A DNA stretch of 64,000 nucleotides, taken from contig CM036159.1 of the NCBI GenBank assembly GCA_020631735.1, forward strand, positions 21,677,511-21,741,510. Reading direction: 5' to 3'. This document shows, piece by piece, positions 47,653 to 56,426 of this stretch. The position numbers and the translations under genes are program-made. How positions within the stretch are numbered: the stretch's first letter is position 1; each line of letters opens with the position of its first letter. The notes beneath the pieces are model-generated. The model made no database searches. It had not been told where the DNA came from and was given only the letters and a program-made list of their open reading frames with translations. The DNA is from Saccharum officinarum. Lineage: Eukaryota > Streptophyta > Magnoliopsida > Poales > Poaceae.

Positions 47653-49728
47653 TCAATTCTTTTTAGGTACCCAAACTTGTTTGGGTCCTCCAAGGTTAGA
47701 GACTAAGCTCTTTGGTACCCAAATGGCTTTCTTCTTTGAGCCCATCCATGGTGCACCAATGAACTTAGCATGAACACCATTTGTACCCTTGGTAAGTATA
47801 TAGAAAGAATCAAACTTGATTGAGGATACATTAGCATTGGATTTCTTGTTCATGCATTGTTGCTCTATGTGACCAATTTGCTTGCAACTTCTGCAATAGC
47901 TACCTTTGTTCTTCACAAAACGAGTCTTGTGAGGAGCAAAAGCGGCCTTGCCTTTCTTGGGGTTATAGCCCAATCCCTCTTTGTAGAGAGAAGCTCTTTG
48001 GCTACCCAAGCACATAAGCAAGCGGTCCTCACCACCATAAGCCTTAGCTAAGGTGTGATTGAGCTCTTTTACCTCCTTCTTGAGATTTTCATTTTCAACT
48101 ATTAGTGTGGAATCACAAGTGAAACCGTCACTACTAGATGAGGAAGATGTGGATGTGCTACATGAAAGATTAGTGGGAGCAACAACAATAGGCTTATGAC
48201 AAGATTCATCAATTATATCACAAGATATGCCTATGTTGCAAGTTTTAGCTTTCTCAACATTAGTTGGCATGTTTTCACATTTTTCAACTAGAGAGGAATG
48301 AGCTTCTTCAAGCTTAGTGTGAGACTTTTGAAGCTTCTTATGGTCTTCCTTTAGACTCTCATAAGATGCCCTAAGCTCATCAAGTTCTTGCATAAGGTTT
48401 TTCTTTTCCTTAAGCAAGCCCTTGCACTCCTTTCTAGATTCTTTAAAATGTTGAGTGCAATCTTCTAGCATAGTGATTAGTTCATCTTTGGTGAATTCCT
48501 CTTCATCACTATCACTATCACTAGCATTATCATGATCACTCTCATCATCGGATGATACCTTAGCGGCCTTAGCCATGAAGCATGATGGAGTGTCGAAGAG
48601 GAAGACCTTCTTTTGGATGGCAATGCTAGCATGTCCCTTCTTCTTGCTCTTGTAGTCATCATCATCATCACTTGAGGAATCATCACTATCCCATGTAGCA
48701 ACATGAGAATCATTCTTCCTTTTATGAGAGCTCTCCTTTTCTTGCTTCTTCTTTTGCTTCTTCCTCTCCTTCTTGATAGCATCTTCATCATCACTATCAT
48801 AAGGACACTTTGCAATAAGATGATCCTTGCTATGGCATCTAAAGCATCTCATGTTATGCTCATTCTTCTTAGATGAGTTCTTCCTCCTCCTTGCACGATA
48901 GCCCTTCTTCTTCATGAATTTGCCAAATTGCTTGACAAAGAGAGCCATCTTCTCATCAATGTCATTACTATCACAAGAGCTTGAGTCTTCATCACTTGAT
49001 GATTCAATCTTGGACTTGCCCTTGGATGTGGTGGCTTTGAATGCCACACTCTTCTTCTTTTCATCATCTTTCTTTTCATTTTCCTTCTTCTTCTTCTTGA
49101 CCAACTCATCCTTCTCATCATCTTCTCTATATGAATCATCGGTCATCACCTCTTGAAATATTTGTTGAGGAGTTGAATCCTTCAATGTAGTCCTTACTAG
49201 CACGGTGATCAATGTATCAAATCTCTTGGGCAAGCTTCTCAAGAACTTCATAGAGAATTGATTGTCCTTGACCTCCTCACCAAGTGCCTTGAGCTCATTG
49301 ACGATGACTTGCAACCTATGAAACATCTCTGGTACACTCTCATCATCTTGCATCTTGAAGCTTGAAAATTTTTCTTGCAAGATATATGCTTTAGCGGTCT
49401 TTGTACCTTCGGTGCCCTCAAATGTTTCTTCTAGCTTGGCCCAAGCATCATGAGCAATCTCTATGTTCTTTACTTGCTCAAATGTCTTGTCATCTAGTGC
49501 CTCATGAAGAGCACTAATGGCAATATCATTGCATTGGAGCTTCTTCTCCTCTACCGGTGTAGGTGCTTCCGGATTAGCAACCTCAAATTTTGTTTCGGTG
49601 ACCTTCCACACTTCTCTATTGATTGACTTTAGGTGTGCGGTCATCTTAACCTTCCAATATGCATAATTTGTGCCATCAAAGTGAGGTGCCTTCTTGGTGT
49701 TGTTGATGTGCAAGCTTAATTGAGCCAT
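47653..49728 (-). CDS. gag: Copia A Gag (capsid/nucleocapsid)
   Basis: 691-aa capsid/nucleocapsid protein that forms the virus-like particle in the cytoplasm and packages element RNA. It starts MAQLSLHINNTKKAPHFDGT, the usual plant Copia Gag N-terminus (substrate-like FDGTNYAYWKVKM), then the UBN2-type Gag core to about residue 200. A very lysine/acid-rich linker follows, with one CCHC knuckle CFRCHSKDHLIAKC (residues 295-308), a coiled-coil-like stretch, and a second CCHC CRSCKQIGHIEQQC near 640. Two knuckles and great length are typical of the SIRE/Maximus lineage. The frame is uninterrupted, ends TGA at 47655-47653, and Pol follows in the +1 frame. Confidence 0.93.
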   Translation of the reverse strand: MAQLSLHINNTKKAPHFDGTNYAYWKVKMTAHLKSINREVWKVTETKFEVANPEAPTPVEEKKLQCNDIAISALHEALDDKTFEQVKNIEIAHDAWAKLEETFEGTEGTKTAKAYILQEKFSSFKMQDDESVPEMFHRLQVIVNELKALGEEVKDNQFSMKFLRSLPKRFDTLITVLVRTTLKDSTPQQIFQEVMTDDSYREDDEKDELVKKKKKENEKKDDEKKKSVAFKATTSKGKSKIESSSDEDSSSCDSNDIDEKMALFVKQFGKFMKKKGYRARRRKNSSKKNEHNMRCFRCHSKDHLIAKCPYDSDDEDAIKKERKKQKKKQEKESSHKRKNDSHVATWDSDDSSSDDDDDYKSKKKGHASIAIQKKVFLFDTPSCFMAKAAKVSSDDESDHDNASDSDSDEEEFTKDELITMLEDCTQHFKESRKECKGLLKEKKNLMQELDELRASYESLKEDHKKLQKSHTKLEEAHSSLVEKCENMPTNVEKAKTCNIGISCDIIDESCHKPIVVAPTNLSCSTSTSSSSSSDGFTCDSTLIVENENLKKEVKELNHTLAKAYGGEDRLLMCLGSQRASLYKEGLGYNPKKGKAAFAPHKTRFVKNKGSYCRSCKQIGHIEQQCMNKKSNANVSSIKFDSFYILTKGTNGVHAKFIGAPWMGSKKKAIWVPKSLVSNLGGPKQVWVPKKN

Positions 49729-49769
49729 TTCTTTTTCACCGTAGGTTGTTAAGCCTCAAATAAACGGTG

Positions 49770-49787
49770 CCTCGGCTCCGATACCAC
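49770..49787 (-). promoter_or_regulatory. Primer-binding site of Copia A
   Basis: Minus strand TGGTATCGGAGCCGAGG, two bases inside the 5' LTR. It matches the 3' end of initiator tRNA-Met (TGGTATCAGAGCCGAG) with one mismatch. Confidence 0.85.
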
Positions 49788-49788
49788 T

Positions 49789-51726
49789 TGTAAGGTCCGA
49801 ATGGCTAGAGGGGGGGGGTGAATAGCCTAATAAAAACTTCTACAAGAATTACTTAACCACAAGTTAGTATAAAAGGTGGCGAAGCAAAACGCACTAGCTC
49901 TAACTAATTAAGCAAGCCACCTACACAAGTCTAGTACAAGGCTATCCACTAAACACTACAACAACAACAGGCTAGATACAAGATGTAAAACGAGAGAAGA
50001 GCTTCGAGTGATTATACCGCCGTGTAGAGATGAGAAGTACCAATCAATCAATCACACAAGGGAAATCCTCGGGAAGAGAATGACACAAGAATTTATCCCG
50101 AGGTTCACTTGCTTCCCGGCAAGCTACTCCTCGTTGTGGCGATGCACCCACTTGTCGGTTCGCGAGCTAATCAACTATCAAGAGTTGAGCCCTCGGCGGG
50201 CGCCGCACAACCGCACACAAGACGGGGATCCTCCAAGCCACGAGCTCCACTAGAGTATCCAATTCACGAACTCCCGCGGGGAAGGATCAAGAACCCCTTA
50301 CAACACTTGGTGAAGGCTCCAACAATCTCCAATTGCGAGCTCAATCACCTCCGCTGCTCCAAGCCGTCTACCGTGTCGGGAAACACGGAAGAGTAACAAG
50401 AAATACGCAGCAACTCGAAGATCAAGTGACTCTAGAATGCAACTCTCAAGCAATGCACTTGAATCTCACTCAATCTCACTCAAGATGTGCAACTATGCAA
50501 AGAGATGAGTGGAGGGGTTGTTCTCTAGCTCAAAGTATGTCTCTATATCTCAAAGTGTGCGAGAGATTCCCTCAAACCCCGGCCAACGTCTATTTATAAC
50601 GAAGGGGTACGCAGCTAGCCGTTACAGACGACTCAGCGAAAATCGTGCTGACCGGACGCTCCGGTCAGGGTGACCGGACGCGTCCGGTCACTACACGACA
50701 AACGTGAACAGTGCGCGTCAGAACTAGCCGTTGCCCTGACCGGACGCGCTGAACCGAGTGACCGGACGCGCTCAACGAGTGACCGGACGCGACAGTGCCA
50801 GCGTCCGGTCGCGTTCCAGTAAGCTCCAGCTACGACCGGACGCGTCCGATCGTACGTGACCGGACGCGCCGCGCGTCCGAACGTCACTTCGCTTCTCTCT
50901 GTGTTTCTGGACGCGTGACCGGACGCTCCGGTCCCGTGAAGGACCGGACGCGCCGGTCGCGCGCTTCCCTCTTACGCCCAGTTGAACTGACCGGACGCGC
51001 CCGGTCAAACCGAGACCGCGTCCGGTGCAGCGTCCGGTGCAGCGTCCGGTGCAGCGTCCGATCGCCGTTTTTCAGTGAAAAACAATTCGGACTTTCACCA
51101 CCTTTTCTCGCCTCCGGCGCAATAGAAAATAGGCATTTCATTTTCTCGAAAACGCCTGAATCCCGCGCTCGCACGCTCGGCGGGAGGGAGAGCGAACCCC
51201 AAACCCCTCTCTACCGCTTAAACTCCACCGCCTTCGCAACTGTGCTAACACCACCAAGTGTACACCTCCATGTGCATGTGTGTTAGCATTTCACAATCAT
51301 TTTTCAAGGCGTTATGTTAGCTCTTTACTAGATCCTAATGCATATGCTCAAGACGTTGATCTAGTGGCACTTGATTTCCGAGCTAACCGTGATTGCCCCT
51401 CTTGATAGTCGGCTATGTATCCTAAACCCGGTCAATCACTTCTCTACTCATCTTAGACCGGCAAAAGGAAAACCCTATGGTTATACCTTTGCCTTGCGCT
51501 CTTAGATCCTTCTCTTTCACTTGATCATCTTGTCCTTCATTTTATGTGCATCTCCACCATGATCATCATTTCATGTCCATGCACCATCTCTTTGTGATCT
51601 TGTGGCCACCACTCCTTGCCACATACACCTTCATCACATGTGTTGCTTATGCCTAACTCAAAACACTTAACACATGACATTAGCAACTTGGTGTCATAGA
51701 TTACCAAAACCAAACTTGGGCTTTCA
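49789..51726 (-). repeat. 5' LTR of Copia A
   Basis: 1938 bp (minus strand: TGAAAGCCC...GGACCTTACA). Contains the GACCGGACGC palindromic array (50647-51062) and TATAAATAG (complement at 50590-50598). Confidence 0.95.
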
Positions 51727-51731
51727 GGCCG

Positions 51732-52130
51732 GACGTCCGTCGGATGATGAAGGACGGCCAGGATCCACCGGGCCGGCTCTAGGCCCAGGCGGGGAAGGGA
51801 ATTCCCGACCCAGGCCCAGGTTAAGGCCTGGGCGCGGGGAAGGGCCACGCGCTGCCGGCTCGGAGCACTGGGCCGCGCGCTACTGCTGCATACTAGGCCG
51901 CGCGCTGCTATTGCGTACTGGGCTACGGCGAGCACCGCTGGGCCGCTGCAGATGGCTTTCGGGCCACAAGGCTGCACAGCTGCAGCACCTGGCGAGGGCG
52001 TTGTTGGGCCGAAATGATAAAATACAAAGAAATGACCTTTATTCAAGTTTTTCCTTTTTTCCAGAAGCTGTTTTAATGTATATTTGATGAATTTGATTAA
52101 TTTTTATGCAATTTTTCTGTGCAATTTTAT
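51732..52130 (+). other. GC-rich leader/internal sequence of Copia B after the insertion of A
   Basis: Very GC-rich to about 52010 (several GGGCCGCGCGCTACTGCT-like words), then abruptly AT-rich. No open frame recognised. Its first five bases GGCCG at 51727-51731 are the target duplication of Copia A. Confidence 0.5.
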
Positions 52131-52230
52131 CCAACGATAATTTTGTTCAGTAAAGCATTATAAAGTGCTTCTGGAAAATAGAATTATGTGATTTATTAAC
52201 TGTTTCCGCTGCAAAGCTAAAGTTTATTGT

Positions 52231-53239
52231 CTTCTCATTAAATCCGAACCAACGGAAGGATTTAATTTAAAGAGCAGTTATAGTTATTCAGTAAATGATG
52301 AAAAGTTTATTCTCTGATTAAAATTAGAGGAATAGTCAATTTATGGTTAAAATAAATTATAATATTGTTATTTTCTGACCAACGTTGATGATAACAATAT
52401 TATAAGTTTATTTAAGAGTTTAAGTTTATAGAAAATTATGATGTTGTTATTCTCTGACCAACGTTGATGATAACAATATTATAATTCTACGAGTTTTATG
52501 TTTAAAGTTTAAATCTCTGATAAATTTTGCATCAAAGTGACCAATTTTCAGAGAATGGATAAGAAACAAGAGATGCTCCAGAGCGAGCAGAATGTCATGT
52601 ATTTTCATGTTTCCGCTGCAATAGTGATGATGATCTTCAAAATTAAATTCGAACCAACGGGAGAATTTAATTTTGAAGAGGGTTATAAGATAATTGAGTT
52701 TTCATATGTTAATTCCATTTCTACCCAACGGTGATGTGGAATTGATGTATAAGATTGATGGTTTTGTTCTATTTCTGCCCAATGGTGATATAGAATAGAA
52801 CTTAAAGATTTAAAAGCTTAATGTGCATGTCTTTAACCAGACCAATGTAGGATTATTTTCATGCTTATTATTGTTGACTGTTGATTAATGTTTTAGACAA
52901 AGAACTTCATGCCTTTATTCTTGAAGGGTGAAAAGGAAATGAGTTAGGTACTTATGACCCAGAAGATGAAAAGTGCAATTTTTGCAGAAAGAAGACCATT
53001 GTGTAAGGGACAGCGTTCTCTTTAAAGAATGGCTACAACAGAAAAGAATTCTAGGATATTGATCCAAGAAAAGAAATAGAACAATAAGAGCTTAGTTTAA
53101 GAGATGTCTTTTATGTACTCTTTAAAATGATAAGAGTTGTAATAAGTAATATAATTTTTTAGACTTAATCATTATGATATGAAATGTAATAAGTGACATG
53201 CATGTTTAATTTGACCAACGTCGGATTAAGCATGTGTGT
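52231..53239 (+). repeat. Array of stem-loops with different stems and a conserved CCAAYG loop
   Basis: Stems (left/right): 52237-52245/52258-52266 (9 bp perfect, loop GAACCAACGGAA); 52357-52371/52391-52405 (15 bp perfect, loop TTTCTGACCAACGTTGATG); 52434-52450/52470-52486 (17 bp, two G-U, loop TCTCTGACCAACGTTGATG); 52634-52650/52663-52679 (17 bp perfect, loop GAACCAACGGGA); 52704-52717/52737-52750 (14 bp, three G-U, loop TTTCTACCCAACGGTGATG); 52761-52771/52791-52801 (11 bp, two G-U, loop TTTCTGCCCAATGGTGATA); 53196-53210/53225-53239 (15 bp, three G-U, loop TTGACCAACGTCGG). A weaker one surrounds GACCAATGT at 52840. Stems 2 and 3 resemble each other; the others are unrelated in sequence. TGTTTCCGCTGCAA is repeated at 52201 and 52609. 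No coding frame. Confidence 0.85.
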
Positions 53240-53320
53240 TAAAGAGCATTTGGATTTATTTCTAAATTTGATGATTGAATATGAGCCAATATTGACATTT
53301 ATGTCCCTTTAAGAAAATTA

Positions 53321-53475
53321 TCTCGCATGGCAAGAAAAAGTTTGTGATAGTACCCGCATGACGGGAAAAGTTTGAGAAAATACCCGCATGGCGGGGTGAA
53401 GATGGCATAGTACTTGTATTAATTAATCCTGCATGGCGGGAGAAGTTTGACATAGTACTTATCCTGCACGGCAGG
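53321..53475 (+). repeat. Five small GC hairpins CCYGC-atg-GCRGG
   Basis: CTCGCATGGCAAG, CCCGCATGACGGG, CCCGCATGGCGGG, CCTGCATGGCGGG and CCTGCACGGCAGG, each followed by a variant of AGAAGTTTGA/AAAAGTTTGA. The middle pair goes C-G, U-G, U-A across units, i.e. pairing is kept while bases change. Confidence 0.8.
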
Positions 53476-54237
53476 AGAAAGTTGTGATGACTCATATGCT
53501 TGACAGTGCTCTTCTATTGTGTCATAGTAATTAAGCACTCAATGAGTTTAAAGAGAACATAAAGTTACAGACGAACCTCAAGATAAGAATGACATGCAAG
53601 TGTGACTTGCGAAAGTATTAATGATAAAAGACTCTGTTGAGTTTTTGAAGTGAAATGAGGAAAAAGTACTCCCATACGAATTAAGAAATAATTTCATTTG
53701 CACGATGTAATCATGTGGGTGAAGTAAGTAATCAAAGTTTCCTCATTCACAAGAGTTCTGAATAGTTTTCGAAATTGTGGTAGAAAAGTTCATACCATAT
53801 TTCGAGGGGGAGAAATATGAGACAATTAAGAAAGATACTTCCCCATAATTCAGACAATGCGATGCATACTAAAGTGATCTATAAAAGATGAATGTGATCG
53901 TCGGGAGAGTAAGACGGTCATAATATCGATACCCCAAAAGTAAAGAAATAGCTAAATTCATGGACTTTTTATAGTTCCAATATAAAGATAGCATAGTCGG
54001 TTAGTATTCATACTGGACGCATTCAGAGTTATTAAGACGGTGCTAAACGTGCAATATGAGTTTTAGCAGATTAAACCCAAAATAAGAAAGTTTAAAGATG
54101 GGACAATCTGGGGGAGCATGGTACAAAGAGACCTAACTCCACAAGGAGGATGAATAATATAAACAAGGATCTTGTTACATAGGACCTTATAGAATCAATT
54201 GTCTTTTGGCAATAAAAGATCAAGAAATGCTAGTAGC

Positions 54238-55750
54238 TAAGGCTCTAGAAAATCTCAAAGAATAAGAAAATCAGATATTTCTGATGACTATAAAGTCTAT
54301 GTTAGTGAAATTCAAATGGAGGATAATCCCACCTCATTTGAAGAAGCCATGAGAGACGTTCACTCGTCTAAGCGGTAAGAAGCAAAGAAAGATAAAATAA
54401 AATTGATGATACCAATAATATTTTAGGATTCAGAATAAATTCCTAAGGAACCAAAACAGTAGACTGTGATAGGTCTACAAGACGAAATGTGACTCCAAAG
54501 GGAATGTGTAAAGATGTAGAGCGCGACTTGAATCAAAAGTGTTTTGCGCAAAGCGAATGAATAGATTACAATGAGTGCTAATGGCACATCATGATCTAAT
54601 TTACATCAGATGAAAGTAAAGATGATATTTTCCAATGAGATTTGTATAAAAATGATTACGTGGCACAACCTAGAGGTTTTGTCATGGAAAGAAAAGAACA
54701 TAAGGGATGTCACCTGTAGGAATCTCTTATGGACTAGAGTAAATCTCTAGACAATGACATTTAAAGTTAAAGAGTCAATTGAAAATTTTGGGTTAAAGAA
54801 AATAAGAGGACAATTGCATTTGTACAAAGTTATAGAATGGGAAATTTATTTTCTAATCGTGTATATGTGGATGACATCTTACTTGTTAGTAGTGATGTCA
54901 ATCTACTGCATGAGAAGAAGAAGCTCTTGTCCTCAAGGTTCAATAAGAAAGTTCTCGGTGAAATATCTCTCGTTATAAGGATTGAAACTCACCGAGATAG
55001 AAGAAAAGGGGTATTAGAACTATCGCATAGGCATGCTAAGAAAAGTTTCTAAAGAAATAAAGTACCTATGCGGGTAAACCTACGCCTGTTTCCATGGTCA
55101 AGGGTAATAGTTTTGGAAACTTTAGTGTTCCAAAAGGCAATGTGAGATTGTTATAGATGGACGTCCTATATGCTCTAGCTGTTGAAAGCTTAATGAGTAC
55201 ACAGATAAGATATTGCCCTGACATAGTTCATATATCCGGGTTATTTTGGCAAAAGTCCAGTCTAGATATAGATCACTGGAATAGAGTTAAGAATGTCGGC
55301 CTCATGCTAAGAAAGAAAGAACAAGTACTCTCAAGTAGTTATAGGTACAAATATTAAATTTTGGCGAGATGTTTAGTGAAACCCACATAGTAGCTAACAC
55401 TCACAGTTGGAGTTTTATTGTGGAAAAGCTCCAAAGAAATAATTTTTAGCATCGTCAGTGATGCAAAGTTATAGTATAGCATGATATAAGGCTGCGGGAC
55501 AGGCAAAATTATTAAGAAACTTGTACCCGGAATTGATAATGGTTGTCAACAGCAACAACCATTTAGTAGTTTGCTCCTAAGACAACGGGTCAAGTGTACT
55601 GCCAAACACATTGACATTAAAGTTATACGTTGTAAAGGAGAAAGTCCGGAATCATACTAAAAGATATTGAACATATAAGTAACAAGAAAAGCTTGCGGAT
55701 CCGCTTACCAAGGCTTACCACCCAGTGTGTTCAGAGAACACACAGTCGAC
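54238..55750 (+). pseudogene. Degenerate Copia RT / RNase H of element B
   Basis: Recognisable pieces in several frames: SQRIRKSDISDDY and EDNPTSFEEAM (54240-54355, linker before RT), YVAQPRGFVMERKEH (54655-54705), VYVDDILLVSSDVNLLHEKK with the catalytic YVDD (54859-54920), HRDRRKGVLELS (54990-55025), and near the end LADPLTK and VFREH (55690-55740, RNase H C-terminus). Many stops and frameshifts. Confidence 0.8.
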
Positions 55751-55973
55751 ATAGGTTTATGGTATAGCCTATGCTTTCCGGACAATAAAGGGCTCAAAAG
55801 TTTAAGAATCTGTTTCAGAACAGAGACATATATTGTAGCTGTTAAATCTATCGGCAATTGACCGTGACGATGAAGCATGCTCTATACACTAATCTGTGAT
55901 GGAACAAATAAAAGTGAAAGCAATTAAAGTCAAAGTTTAAAGTTAAATGATAAGTTGAGATCAAATGGGAGAA

Positions 55974-56409
55974 TGTTAGAATAGATCTCAACCGAATTGG
56001 CCCAACGGTCAATTCGGACCCTTTGACCACGCCCTGATCGGGGGCATCCAATCCAACGAGGTTAGTGGGCCCCCATCGCACAGTGCCATATAAGAGGGAG
56101 TGGGGGCCACGGGCTCAAGTCGCGAGGTTCACTGCCCAGCCGCCACCCCACTCCAAACCCTAGCCGATGTAGAGGGCGGCACTGCCAGCGGCGGGAAGCG
56201 CCACTGCCACGCCGCCGGACCACCACGCCGTACACCGACGCCATGGCGACTTCTTGCACCTCTGCCAAGACCGAAAGGTATGGGCCTCTTCTTCCCTCTC
56301 TATCTCTCTCTCCGGATCTCTGTGTTGGATATGTATCCATATCGATTATCCCAAATGTAAAGAGAAATGTACCCGCTAGATCTATCGGTTATGATCCTAC
56401 AGTTTAACA
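55974..56409 (+). repeat. 3' LTR of Copia B
   Basis: 436 bp partner of 40184-40622. Its last base is 17 bp from the stop codon of the amidotransferase-like gene on the opposite strand. Confidence 0.92.
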
Positions 56410-56426
56410 AATTAGTGGAACGCATG

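Larger units (their letters stand above)
41427..51726 (-). mobile_element. Copia retrotransposon A (SIRE-like), full length, very young
   Basis: 10.3 kb, inserted in Copia B with 5-bp duplication GGCCG (41422-41426, 51727-51731). Two 1938-bp LTRs; by eye they differ only at 42218 (T) versus 50580 (C). PBS complementary to initiator tRNA-Met, purine tract, a 691-aa Gag frame and a 1050-aa Pol frame are all uninterrupted. Transcription is on the minus strand, opposite to Copia B. It looks potentially active or only recently silenced. Confidence 0.95.
40184..56409 (+). mobile_element. Copia retrotransposon B (old, degenerate), host of Copia A
   Basis: LTRs 40184-40622 and 55974-56409 (TGTTAGAATAG...AGTTTAACA) flanked by AATTA (40179-40183, 56410-56414). 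PBS-like TGGTACCGGAGC at 40624 (tRNA-iMet type, two mismatches) and purine tract AAATGGGAGAA before the 3' LTR. The LTRs differ at roughly 14 sites plus a 2-bp gap, so it is clearly older than Copia A. Internal sequence is 40623-41426 plus 51732-55973. Only RT/RNase H remnants are recognisable; gag and integrase are not seen. Confidence 0.92.
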
